Of a stretch of 64,000 bases of DNA, positions 10,150-22,402 are shown one piece after another; the stretch's first letter is position 1; every line of letters starts with the position of its first letter. Position numbers and translations under genes: made by a program. Below the pieces are notes generated by a model. It saw nothing but the letters and a program-made list of their open reading frames with translations. It was not told where the DNA came from and did no database searches. The stretch comes from Aeropyrum sp. Its GTDB lineage: Archaea; Thermoproteota; Thermoprotei_A; Sulfolobales; Acidilobaceae. The stretch is taken from NCBI GenBank assembly GCA_015521685.1, contig WANT01000041.1:1-64000 (forward strand), in the 5' to 3' direction.

Positions 10150-11445
10150 TTGGAGTCTCCCCTCGACCCGGAGGAGCTCTGGAGGGAGGCCTCCAGGGTT
10201 TTCGTTGGCGGCGCCCAGGGAAGGCTCAGGAGAGAATTCCACGGTATAGAGCCTCTCGTCGTCGTCAAGGCCCAAGGCAGCAGAGTATGGGACGCCTATG
10301 GCCGTGAGCTCCTAGACTTCCACCTAGCATTCGGAGCTATAGCGCTAGGCCATAACGACCGTGACGTAGCGGCTGCAGTAGTAAAGCAGCTTGACAGGAT
10401 GGTTCTCCACGGTGCTGGAGTGAGCGACGTGGAGGTAGAGTACGCTAAGCTGCTCCTCTCACGCCTACCAGGATACTCTAGAGTCCTATTCACCAACAGC
10501 GGAAGCGAGGCCGTCATGATAGCCCTAAGGCTAGCGCGGGCCTACACATCCAGGGACGTCATTGTCAAGTTCGATGGAAACTACCATGGCTGGCACGACT
10601 ATAGCATGTTCAACGTGAAAACGCCAGCAGCTGTAGGGAAGCGGCCCGAGACTCTGGGCATACCTAGAGGAACTTCCAGCACAGTCGAGGTCCTCCCATA
10701 TAACGACGCATACAACCTAGAGAAGTTCATGTCTAGGATGGGTGGCGAGGTAGCCGCTATTATCTTGGAGCCAGTCGCTCACAGCATGGGCGTTGTCCCT
10801 GCGGATAGGGATTTCGTCGCGGCTGCAAGGGAAGCGTGCGACGAGCACGGATGCCTCCTCATTTTCGACGAGATACTTACATTCGTTAGAGACTCGCTTA
10901 TCGGCATGAGAAACTACTTCGGTGTTGACGCCGAGATTACGCTAGTGGGGAAAAGCATAGCCAACGGCCTCCCCGTGGCTGCAGTATTAGGTATCGAGGA
11001 GGTTATGAGCCTCCTCGAGGATAAGGTAGTCTCCAGCGGCACCTTCTCCGGCCATCCACTCTCTATGGCTGGCGGTATGGCCGCGCTAAGCAAGGCGGTG
11101 AAGCTAGAGCTAGATAAAGTCTTGTGGGAGAAGGCTTCCAAGGCTGCGAGCATGGTAGCTAGCGCTCTGGAGGATTCTGGAGTGGATGCCATCGTGGCCC
11201 ACTTCGGAGGAGCATTTAGCATATACTTCGGCCTCTCGGAGAGGCCAAAGAGTCTGTCTGAGGCGCTCAGGGCTGATGGGAGCTTCTACAGGAGGTTCGC
11301 CGCAAAGCTGCGGAGGAAGGGAATTCTAGTCTCCCCCAACCCGCTGAAGAGATTCCACCTCTCATACTCGCATAGCGGCGAGGACCTGGAGCTCCTCTCG
11401 ACAGCAGTTGAAGAGGCTGCTAAGGAGGCGAAGGCCGAGGGCTAG
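10150..11445 (+). CDS. Class III aminotransferase, glutamate-1-semialdehyde aminomutase-like
   Basis: 'FTNSGSEAVMIALRLARAYTSRDVIVKFDGNYHGWHD' and 'LLIFDEI...LVGKSIANGLPVAAVLG' PLP-binding pattern. Confidence 0.88.
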   Translation: MESPLDPEELWREASRVFVGGAQGRLRREFHGIEPLVVVKAQGSRVWDAYGRELLDFHLAFGAIALGHNDRDVAAAVVKQLDRMVLHGAGVSDVEVEYAKLLLSRLPGYSRVLFTNSGSEAVMIALRLARAYTSRDVIVKFDGNYHGWHDYSMFNVKTPAAVGKRPETLGIPRGTSSTVEVLPYNDAYNLEKFMSRMGGEVAAIILEPVAHSMGVVPADRDFVAAAREACDEHGCLLIFDEILTFVRDSLIGMRNYFGVDAEITLVGKSIANGLPVAAVLGIEEVMSLLEDKVVSSGTFSGHPLSMAGGMAALSKAVKLELDKVLWEKASKAASMVASALEDSGVDAIVAHFGGAFSIYFGLSERPKSLSEALRADGSFYRRFAAKLRRKGILVSPNPLKRFHLSYSHSGEDLELLSTAVEEAAKEAKAEG

Positions 11446-11921
11446 CCAGCCTGGGGTGGGACAACAACCTTAACAAACTCGCATCCATCAACAGGCTCCC
11501 CGCCAATTATAATAGAAATCTCGCTCCAAACACCAACGTCGACTGTGATGCTCCTACCACGATACTCCTTAATCCCCCGAAACACAACCTTTTCCCCCTC
11601 GTACTCTACACTGCCAAATCCTCCAAAATCGTCCAAACTATAGGGAGTGCCCGCTCCAAAGCTCTCCAGCTCCACTTCGACAAGCCAAAACCCCCTCCAA
11701 TCAGCCCTAAGGACGTCTCTCTCCATAGTTTTGTGGACGCTATGGATGAACTCGTACACGATATCATCAGATCTTGTTGTCCAAGATTTTCCTGCGGAGT
11801 CATAACCGCAGTAAACTGCTAGAGCAGGCCCAACACTATAGCCCACAGCTATCGCGGCTGCCGCCAAGATAGCCAGAATAGATATGGCAATGGCTAGGAT
11901 TGCCCTAGCTGTGTCTGCCAT
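11442..11921 (-). CDS. Hypothetical membrane-anchored protein (single N-terminal TM)
   Basis: 159-aa ORF, hydrophobic N terminus then a soluble beta-rich region; 4-bp tail-to-tail overlap with the upstream gene. Confidence 0.6.
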   Translation of the reverse strand: MADTARAILAIAISILAILAAAAIAVGYSVGPALAVYCGYDSAGKSWTTRSDDIVYEFIHSVHKTMERDVLRADWRGFWLVEVELESFGAGTPYSLDDFGGFGSVEYEGEKVVFRGIKEYRGRSITVDVGVWSEISIIIGGEPVDGCEFVKVVVPPQAG

Positions 11922-12108
11922 TCCACTCTACCCTTTCCGGTGAGAAACTCATGGCACCATACTATCCTTAAGATAGTAACATTATAAGTAGTAAAGTAGT
12001 ATGTAGCGGCAGAGCAGATGCCTTGAACAGTTCAATAGTTCTAGAGAGTATTTGAGTATTTTTAACAAAAAACCATTTTAGTTTGGTTTTAGAGGTTTAG
12101 TGAGCCGG

Positions 12109-14971
<2,863 letters not shown>

Positions 14972-15148
14972 TATGACGCGACACCACCCTCATAGGGTTA
15001 TATAGTAATCAATATTGGTTTAGGAATGGGAACATCTATAAAAGTTGACTCGTACAGAGTTCTAACCCAAGTCACACTATAATCCCCCCAGCTAACGTTA
15101 CCTTTAAGTTCTGGTGCAACAGTGAAATCATAGGAGGGGTGTGTAGAT

Positions 15149-15346
15149 ATGTGCATGACCCCGAGTAGCGAGGACATCCAGCTATACGACGAGGCTAGGA
15201 AGGCCTTCCGCGAGAAGAACCTATCTAGGCTTAAGGAGATTTACGAGAAGCTGATAGAGATAGACGCCAACCCAGAGATAGTGTATATCGTCCAGAGGAT
15301 GATAGACGAGCTGGAGGCTAAAAAGCAAGAGGTCAAGCAAGCCTAG
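15149..15346 (+). CDS. Small hypothetical helical (TPR-like) protein
   Basis: 65-aa ORF with a clear upstream AGGAGG (approx. 15133-15138); alpha-helical composition. Confidence 0.6.
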   Translation: MCMTPSSEDIQLYDEARKAFREKNLSRLKEIYEKLIEIDANPEIVYIVQRMIDELEAKKQEVKQA

Positions 15347-15373
15347 AAACCAACTCTAGTCTATGGCAGGTCT

Positions 15374-15853
15374 TCAGGCCTGTGCAGCTATTTTGTTTGC
15401 CTCCCTAATTACTTCCTCGTAGTCTGGCTCGTTGAGGGGGTTGTCTGTAACCCACTTGTAGGCCACCGTGCCGTCAGGCTTTATAATGAAGACTGCCCTC
15501 TTAGCCAGCATTTTTAGCCCCTTAACCTCCTCGTGGTACACGTCGTAGAGCTTTATGACCTCCCTGTTGTAGTCTGAGAGGAGTGTGAATGAGAGTCTAT
15601 TCTCCTCCTGGAACTTCTTAAGGCACCAGGGGCTGTCGACGCTCACAGCGAGTATCTCGGCGTTCGCCTTCTCGAGCATAGCCATCTTATCCCTGAAGGC
15701 GCATAACTCCTTGGTGCATACAGGGCTGAATGCTGCTGGGAAGAACAGAAGGACTACAGGGCGGCCCTTAGATAGGACGTCGTAGAGTCTCACTGGCTCG
15801 AAGTCTTGGTTGGGCAGGGTGAAATCGGGGGCCTTGCTACCTAGCTCGACCAT
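15374..15853 (-). CDS. Peroxiredoxin (AhpC/TSA, Bcp/AhpE-like)
   Basis: 'FFPAAFSPVCTKELCAFRDKM' peroxidatic/resolving Cys motif. Confidence 0.92.
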   Translation of the reverse strand: MVELGSKAPDFTLPNQDFEPVRLYDVLSKGRPVVLLFFPAAFSPVCTKELCAFRDKMAMLEKANAEILAVSVDSPWCLKKFQEENRLSFTLLSDYNREVIKLYDVYHEEVKGLKMLAKRAVFIIKPDGTVAYKWVTDNPLNEPDYEEVIREANKIAAQA

Positions 15854-16025
15854 AATTTCACACCGTTAAAGGGATGTGGCGGGTCTGTGGTTAAATACAG
15901 TAAACACAGCCTCATGAGCAACGCCTGCAAGTACACTCCTAGCGGCGTGTTAGCAGTATAGATCTCCTAGCTTGGATGCATTCATACGGTGCACCTCTAT
16001 AATGCATCCCCGGGTGTAAACCTCT

Positions 16026-17417
16026 TTGGCCCACCCTTGGATCCCGAACTCCCACCCATCAATACTGAGGGAGATGCTCGAGGCGATAGGAGTCAGCAGT
16101 GTTGAGGAGCTCTACAGCGATGTCCCCCCCCAGGTATTGATGGATCCCAGAGAGTGGGACTCGCTTCCTATAGGCGAGGGTAGGCCTCTGAGCGAGGTAG
16201 AGCTCCTCAGGAGGGTCGAGGAGGTCCTATCAAAGAACAGATACTATACAGACCCGCCTCCATTCGTAGGAGGTGGAGTATGGCCCAGACACGTACCGCC
16301 AGCCGTGAAACATATAATTAGCAGGTCGGAGTTCCTAACGGCCTACACCCCGTACCAGGCGGAGATCAGCCAGGGGCTCATGCAGGCGCTCTTCGAGTAC
16401 CAGAGCCTTATAGCTGAGCTCGTCGAGATGGAGGTGGTTAACGCGAGCCATTACGACTGGAGTAGCGCGATAGGCGAGGCCTTCCTAATGGCGTCTCGGG
16501 TGACTAGGCGCAGGAGGGTTATCATCCCCGAGACTGCTAACCCCCTCCACATGGAGGTCGCCAGGACCTACGCCTACGGACCCGGTATTAGCGTTGAGGA
16601 GGTGCGGGTTGAGAGGGACACAGGCTTCATAGATCTAGACGACCTAGAGGCCAGGAACCTTGGGGAGGCTGCAGCGCTATACGTAGAGTACCCCTCGACA
16701 TACACCGGCGTGGTCGATGAGAACCTAGAGGCTGCTGGGGAGGCCATACACAAGCATGGAGGCCTGCTCATAGTTGGGTTTGAGCCGATAAGCATGTCAC
16801 TACTCAAGCCCCCGGGAAGGCTTGGTGCTGATATAGCTGTTGGGGAAGGCCAGCCCCTAGGGCTAGGGCTGAATTATGGGGGGCCCTACCTTGGGATCTT
16901 CGCGGTGAAATGGAGCTCCAGGCTCGTGAGGCAGATGCCGGGGCGGCTTATAGGTATGACGAGCGATGCCGAGGGTGAGAGGGCGTTCGCCATGATACTG
17001 CAGACTAGGGAGCAGCACATCCGCAGGTCAAAGGCCACGAGCAATATAACCACGAATGAGGCGTTGATGGCGATAGCCGCAGCAGTCTATCTATCCCTAC
17101 TAGGGCCAGCAGGCCTGAGGGAGGTGGCCGAGGCCTCCTGGTACATGAGCCACTATGCCTCCAAGAAGCTCTCTAACTCGGGGATAGAGTCTCCACTACT
17201 ATCCGGCGAGTTCATAATGGACTTCACAGTAAGGCTGCCCCGGAGGGCTAGAGAGGTTAGGGAGAGTCTGGCCAGGCAGGGTATATTGGCCGGGATACCG
17301 CTAGAGGGCTTCTCTTTCTTCACAGACAAGGACCTACTTCTAACCGTGACCGAGGTGCACACGAAGAGACACGTCGATCTACTGGTTGATCGACTAGCTG
17401 GTGCACTGGGTGGTTAG
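16026..17417 (+). CDS. gcvPA: Glycine dehydrogenase (decarboxylating) subunit 1
   Basis: Full-length GcvPA-like (RYYTDPPPFVGGGVWPRHVPPAVKHIISRSEFLTAYTPYQAEISQG); followed by gcvPB. Confidence 0.93.
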   Translation: MAHPWIPNSHPSILREMLEAIGVSSVEELYSDVPPQVLMDPREWDSLPIGEGRPLSEVELLRRVEEVLSKNRYYTDPPPFVGGGVWPRHVPPAVKHIISRSEFLTAYTPYQAEISQGLMQALFEYQSLIAELVEMEVVNASHYDWSSAIGEAFLMASRVTRRRRVIIPETANPLHMEVARTYAYGPGISVEEVRVERDTGFIDLDDLEARNLGEAAALYVEYPSTYTGVVDENLEAAGEAIHKHGGLLIVGFEPISMSLLKPPGRLGADIAVGEGQPLGLGLNYGGPYLGIFAVKWSSRLVRQMPGRLIGMTSDAEGERAFAMILQTREQHIRRSKATSNITTNEALMAIAAAVYLSLLGPAGLREVAEASWYMSHYASKKLSNSGIESPLLSGEFIMDFTVRLPRRAREVRESLARQGILAGIPLEGFSFFTDKDLLLTVTEVHTKRHVDLLVDRLAGALGG

Positions 17418-17419
17418 AC

Positions 17420-18982
17420 GTGGGGTGGAGGCAGGCACGGTGGAGGGAGCCCCTTGTATTCGAGCTCAGCAGGCCTGGCAGGAGGGGCTCCGCCCCCATA
17501 GCTGTGGAGGAAGACGTGAAGAGGGCTGTAGGGGGGCTGAGGCTACCCGAGGGCCTAGCCAGGGATAGCCTTCCAGAGCTACCCCAGCTAAGCGAGGTGG
17601 AGGTGATCAGACACTTCACGAGGCTTAGCCAGATGGCGTACGGAGTGGACAACGGCCCAGTCCCCTTAGGCAGCTGCACCATGAAGTACAACCCCAGAGC
17701 CGCTATGAGGCTGGCTTTCGACTCTAGACTCGAGGCCCTCCATCCACTCCAAGGCGATGAGCACGTTCAGGGGGTGCTAGAAGCTCTCTACAAGGTTCAG
17801 GAGTGGCTGAAGCATATAACAGGTATGGACGCTTGCTCGGTCCACCCTGCTGCCGGAAGCCAGGGCGAGCTAGCAGGTGTTCTCGTCATCAAGAGGTTCC
17901 ACGAGCTCAGGGGAGAGGGGTGGCGGAACACCATAGTTGTGCCCGACTCTGCCCACGGCACTAACCCCGCGAGCGCCGCTATGGCCGGCTTCCAGGTCCT
18001 CGAGGTCCCCACAGCCAGGGATGGCAATGTTGATATGGATGCGCTGAAGGCAGCCCTAGGTAGGGATACAGCGGGCCTGATGATAACCAACCCCAGCACC
18101 CTAGGCCTGTTCGAGGAGAACATACTAGAGATAGCCCGCCTCGTCCACGAGGCAGGAGGCCTGCTGTACTATGACGGGGCCAACCTAAACGGGATAATAG
18201 GCAGGGCTCGGCCCGGCGATATGGGGTTCGACATCGCACACGTAAACCTGCATAAGACCTTCAGCGTCCCACACGGCGGCGGAGGCCCGGGCTCGGGCCC
18301 CGTCTGCGTGAAGAGCGTGGAGGTCGTTGACGGAGTAACCCTGGCGGACCTCCTCCCAGGACCTCGGATCACGTACGACGAGGAAACGGGACTATACAGG
18401 GTCCAGCCACCAGGGAGGTGGAGTGTGGGTAGGCTGAGGGCGTGGATTGCAAACACGCTTGCCGTGCTCTGGGCCTACGTCTACATCCTAGCCCTGGGCC
18501 CTCAGGGGCTCCGACTGGCTGGAGAGGTCTCAGTAGTCAACACCAACTACTTCATAAAGCTGCTGGAGGGCCACTGGGCCTACGACATCCCCTACGGCAA
18601 GGGCAGGCCTCGGAAGCATGAGGTCGTGGTTAGCGCTAAGCCCCTCAAGCTAGAGACTGGGGCTACGGCTGAGGACGTGGCCAAGGGGCTGCTAGACGCA
18701 GGCCTCTACGCCCCAACCATATACTTCCCACTCATAGTCGAGGAGGCTCTCATGATCGAGTTCACCGAGAGCGAGACCAAGGAGAATATAGAAGCATATG
18801 CAGACAGGATGAAGGAGATAGCCGAGACAGCTAGGAAGAGCCCTGAGGAGGTTAAGTGGTGGCCCAAGAACACAAGTTCCAGGAGGGTGGATAACGTTAG
18901 AGCCAACCACCCGAGGACCGTGACCCCTACGTGGAGGGTTGAGAGGCTTAGGAGGGAGGGCAAGCTAGGCCCCCTAAGATAG
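17420..18982 (+). CDS. gcvPB: Glycine dehydrogenase (decarboxylating) subunit 2
   Basis: 'PLGSCTMKYNP', 'HVNLHKTFSVPHGGGGPGSGP' PLP-lysine motif of GcvPB. Confidence 0.95.
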   Translation: MGWRQARWREPLVFELSRPGRRGSAPIAVEEDVKRAVGGLRLPEGLARDSLPELPQLSEVEVIRHFTRLSQMAYGVDNGPVPLGSCTMKYNPRAAMRLAFDSRLEALHPLQGDEHVQGVLEALYKVQEWLKHITGMDACSVHPAAGSQGELAGVLVIKRFHELRGEGWRNTIVVPDSAHGTNPASAAMAGFQVLEVPTARDGNVDMDALKAALGRDTAGLMITNPSTLGLFEENILEIARLVHEAGGLLYYDGANLNGIIGRARPGDMGFDIAHVNLHKTFSVPHGGGGPGSGPVCVKSVEVVDGVTLADLLPGPRITYDEETGLYRVQPPGRWSVGRLRAWIANTLAVLWAYVYILALGPQGLRLAGEVSVVNTNYFIKLLEGHWAYDIPYGKGRPRKHEVVVSAKPLKLETGATAEDVAKGLLDAGLYAPTIYFPLIVEEALMIEFTESETKENIEAYADRMKEIAETARKSPEEVKWWPKNTSSRRVDNVRANHPRTVTPTWRVERLRREGKLGPLR

Positions 18983-19016
18983 CGGCTTGGTTAACCTGGA
19001 TTCAACCGGAGGGGAC

Positions 19017-19083
19017 TTAACTCAACCACAGTAACACCCCGCAACTCGGGGCTGGTTGAGTTAAGGGGCAGTTAACTCAACCA
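19017..19083. repeat. Nested inverted repeat with three copies of TTAACTCAACCA
   Basis: ttaactcaacca (19017-19028) / tggttgagttaa (19053-19064) are a perfect 12-bp inverted repeat enclosing a second hairpin ccccg-caact-cgggg; a third direct copy lies at 19072-19083. Confidence 0.85.
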
Positions 19084-19699
19084 CACCCACCCCAGCCACT
19101 CCGCGGGCCGCCAGGCCAGCCAAGGTATCACCATGCATAAGGACAGCCATAGGACTACCACAGCACGGGCTATACCAAGAGCGGCCAAGCATATGGAGTG
19201 GTGAGTACGAGTGAATACTTTGCAGGCTAATTGAAGGTATAGCAGCCTAGGCTCGGTGATACGCGTCCGACAATGTGAGTAATGGTTTGGGGCTCCGGGG
19301 CTAGATCATTAAGGTCTAAGTCTGGAAGTCATTACAATCATAGTATGACCAAGCCGAAATACAACGTCTTCAATCATCCCCTTCCATGTTACCCAACCCA
19401 GATAGACAGCGCAATATTGAACCCTAGGATCTAGATCATCAGCGCATTACACTAATTCATGCGAGTCCGCATGTATTACCTTGGCTTTTAGACTCCTCGG
19501 ACCCTCGAAGTGCACCACGAGGTTTACCAGCCGGTAGACCGCATAGTGGATGGACTGGTCCGTTGAGCCCTGACTTCAATAGTTAACCCTAGCCCAGCCT
19601 AACACTTCTATCCGGCGGGATGAGGTGTGACTCCAATACCAAGCCATACCAGGCAGTGCTGACATCCACCCCTAGCCGACCGCCCCCTGGTACTTACAT

Positions 19700-20026
19700 C
19701 TACGCGAGCTCTACAGGGAGGCCCTCGCCCCTGAGAGAGAGGTATAGGGTCTCAGCTATCTCAACAGCCCTTCCGGGGTTGGGGGATGATACGTTCACGA
19801 TCACTTCACCAGGCTCTAGGGAAGCGCTGGGGATGGAGGTCCTCAGCCTGATCCCCGCCCTAACTAGGCTGTCCCCCCTGCATGAGACCACCAGCCAGCT
19901 AGGAGCCTTGAAGCCAGGGCTACAGCCATAGTCGCTGAGAGCCGAGTAAACCGTCTCGAGGGCTTTAGACGCTAGTGAGGGATCCCTGAGGACAGCCCTC
20001 AGTGACAAGCTATACATCCCGGCCAA
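19700..20026 (-). CDS. Hypothetical protein
   Basis: 108-aa ORF on the same strand and just downstream of the amidohydrolase; competing + strand ORF 19620..19931 looks random. Confidence 0.5.
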   Translation of the reverse strand: MAGMYSLSLRAVLRDPSLASKALETVYSALSDYGCSPGFKAPSWLVVSCRGDSLVRAGIRLRTSIPSASLEPGEVIVNVSSPNPGRAVEIAETLYLSLRGEGLPVELA

Positions 20027-20082
20027 CCCGCCTTCACCGCGAGGCTAAGCGGGCGCCGCGGGATCCTATATTAAGGGAGCCT

Positions 20083-21288
20083 CTAGCCCCAGAATGCGCC
20101 TCGTGCTCCAGCTATGCTCGCGCGGCCTCCCCCTGCCGCAGTGAGGTCCTCAAGGCTTGGTATATAGGGTTTGGCTCCGTCCCCATACTTATCGAACGCC
20201 TCCCTGACAGCCTCCTCAGCCATCTTGACCACATCTACGTACGCTAAGCCGGAGCCCCTCAGCTCACCCTCAACCACCGCTGGGACGCCCGCTATAGAGA
20301 CCCAGACGGGCAGCGCTCTACCACTCAAAACTTCCTCTAGATCTTCATCGTACGCCACGAAGTCTCCCTCATGCCTCACGAGGTAGGCCCTGTAGCCGCC
20401 AATAGTTGCCTTTCTAAGAATCTCGGACACCCTACCAGGGTATAGGCCTGATATCAGGGGTAGGTGGCGGGGAGTCGAGCCTATTAGGAGCGGCCAGTCG
20501 CTGCCAAACCCCTCCACCCCGGCTAGTGTGGGCCTCGTCCTACCGTAGAGGATCATGTTTGAGGCGGGACAGGATATGCAGTGGACTCCCGGAGGCAGCC
20601 TCTCTATCTCTGTGCAGTGAACTGCGACAATCCTGGTTGGATACGGGCCTCGGCCGAGGACCTCAAGCAGCCTTGGGAGCTCGGGGAGCCCCTCGCTCAT
20701 GTGCATCCCTAAGACGCCCCTAAGCGAGGCTGCGGCCTTTAACGCCCTCCTCACGCTCTCAGGCCTGGTGGTTGCCAGGCTGTGGGCGAACACGCCTATC
20801 TTGGCCAGGCCGTCGCCCAGGACTCCTACAAGCCTGCCTATCTCCCTCTCAACCTCCCCTATACTAGGCCAGCCAGCCCTATCCATAACAGTAGGGAGGA
20901 ACACGGCCCTCGGCCTGGCGGGGAGGCTTAGCCAGCCCCTAACGTTGGCGCCCAGCCTGCCAGTCACTGCAACAAGCGTCACCCCCTCGAGTAGGCTCCT
21001 CGCGAACGTTGCAGCCGCCAGCCTTGAAGCAAGCTCCTCATCACTCCTCACAGCCCTCTCATCAATCCTAAGCATCCTACCCTCCAGCCACTCGTAGCTA
21101 TCCCTCCATCTACGCCCAGGAATGAGGCCGGCGTCGACAACCTGTGGGTGTGCGTGGCCATCGCTAAACCCAGGCACGATCACAGTCTTAAAGCTGAGGT
21201 CCTCCCTGTAGGGAGCCCTGAACCCCTCTACTATTCTCCCGTGGACAACTGCAGCCTCGGCCTCCAAATACCCCACGGCTCCCAGCAC
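20083..21288 (-). CDS. Amidohydrolase family protein
   Basis: 'VPGFSDGHAHPQVVDAG' metal-binding motif, 'GMHMSEGLPEL', 'GFGSDWPLLIG' late metal ligand motif. Confidence 0.85.
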   Translation of the reverse strand: MLGAVGYLEAEAAVVHGRIVEGFRAPYREDLSFKTVIVPGFSDGHAHPQVVDAGLIPGRRWRDSYEWLEGRMLRIDERAVRSDEELASRLAAATFARSLLEGVTLVAVTGRLGANVRGWLSLPARPRAVFLPTVMDRAGWPSIGEVEREIGRLVGVLGDGLAKIGVFAHSLATTRPESVRRALKAAASLRGVLGMHMSEGLPELPRLLEVLGRGPYPTRIVAVHCTEIERLPPGVHCISCPASNMILYGRTRPTLAGVEGFGSDWPLLIGSTPRHLPLISGLYPGRVSEILRKATIGGYRAYLVRHEGDFVAYDEDLEEVLSGRALPVWVSIAGVPAVVEGELRGSGLAYVDVVKMAEEAVREAFDKYGDGAKPYIPSLEDLTAAGGGRASIAGARGAFWG

Positions 21289-21536
21289 CCCTCCGATAGC
21301 GTGGTGATGGGGATTGGTCCTGGCTGGACTCTAATTAATGGTTTAAGGGCCTGTGTTTGCTACGCAGGCTAGGTTTACTTGAAATATTTCTAATGCTAGG
21401 CTTATATCCTTAACTCCAGACTACAATCTAGACACTTAGTGGTTGTCACAGGAATCTGAGTACCCCATAAGAGCTAGGGCCTGAGACTGCAGAGCTATGT
21501 ATTTCAGGTTTTATTCTTGAGCACGCTGTTATGTGA

Positions 21537-21989
21537 TTGGAGTGCAGGTGGTCGGGGTTGGGAGCGGAGGACCTCGCCCTACACTATGCACACGTGATCC
21601 TCGCGTCAATCTGGATAGGCTATCTAGCCGTAGTGATAGCCGCCAGCTTTAGGGGTAAGGAGACGCTGCTCGCCGTAAACCGGTCGGCCGGGCTGCTGGC
21701 CTTCGGAAGCCTGATACTCCTAGCTATAGTGGGGGTCGTCATGGCCTCCACCAAGTACTCCGCGAGCCCCTCAGAGTGGTTCGCATTCGGAACCTACATG
21801 GGAAGGATTGGGGAGAAGATGATAACCTGGCTCATACTAGCGGCTCTAGGCGGCTACCTGAACCACGTTGAAATCAAGAAGGTTGAGGAGACGGGCAAGG
21901 TGGGGAGGTTCAGGGCTATAGCAGCCTTCGCTCTCATAGCCAGCCTCGGGGCGGCGCTGCTAGGGAGCATGCTATCTCTAGGGGTCTAG
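21537..21989 (+). CDS. Hypothetical membrane protein (about 4 TM)
   Basis: 150 aa, four hydrophobic stretches, 'HYAHVILASIWIGYLAVV'. Confidence 0.65.
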   Translation: MECRWSGLGAEDLALHYAHVILASIWIGYLAVVIAASFRGKETLLAVNRSAGLLAFGSLILLAIVGVVMASTKYSASPSEWFAFGTYMGRIGEKMITWLILAALGGYLNHVEIKKVEETGKVGRFRAIAAFALIASLGAALLGSMLSLGV

Positions 21990-22388
21990 CAGCCTGAAGC
22001 TTACTTGGTCTCCGTCCCTAACCTTGAGGGCGTCCCTCAAATACTCCTGGGCCACCACCTCCACCACATCACCCTTATATATAGTTATTTCGGGCCTCAC
22101 GATGTGCCCCCTAATAGCCCCCTCTATCTCAACCGGGAACGCTATAACCACGGCCAGCCTCTCACCAGGAATCTTTGGGGGCTCCACCCTAATCCCCCTC
22201 AATGCACCCAGACACGAGTTAAGCCTCTCAGCGTCCTCTCCGCCCATCTTCAGGTTTAGAGTGCCTGGGTAAGGATTGTATCCGAGAGCCCTCCTCAGGC
22301 TCTTAGAGTAGATGCTTACATAGAAGGATCCGTGGCCTACCCCGCTGAATACCCTTCCCGAGAACTCACCGCATCCTTCTGGCATCAC
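21978..22388 (-). CDS. ribK: CTP-dependent riboflavin kinase (DUF120)
   Basis: 'FSGRVFSGVGHGSFYVS...LGYNPYPGTLNLKM' diagnostic of archaeal RibK. Confidence 0.9.
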   Translation of the reverse strand: MMPEGCGEFSGRVFSGVGHGSFYVSIYSKSLRRALGYNPYPGTLNLKMGGEDAERLNSCLGALRGIRVEPPKIPGERLAVVIAFPVEIEGAIRGHIVRPEITIYKGDVVEVVAQEYLRDALKVRDGDQVSFRLLDP

Positions 22389-22402
22389 GGGGCCAGCCTC
22401 CC

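Noticed and set aside
19620-19931. 103-aa + strand ORF overlapping the 108-aa minus ORF
   Set aside because: Composition (Ser/Thr/Pro-rich) looks like a shadow ORF; the minus-strand ORF fits operon context with the amidohydrolase.
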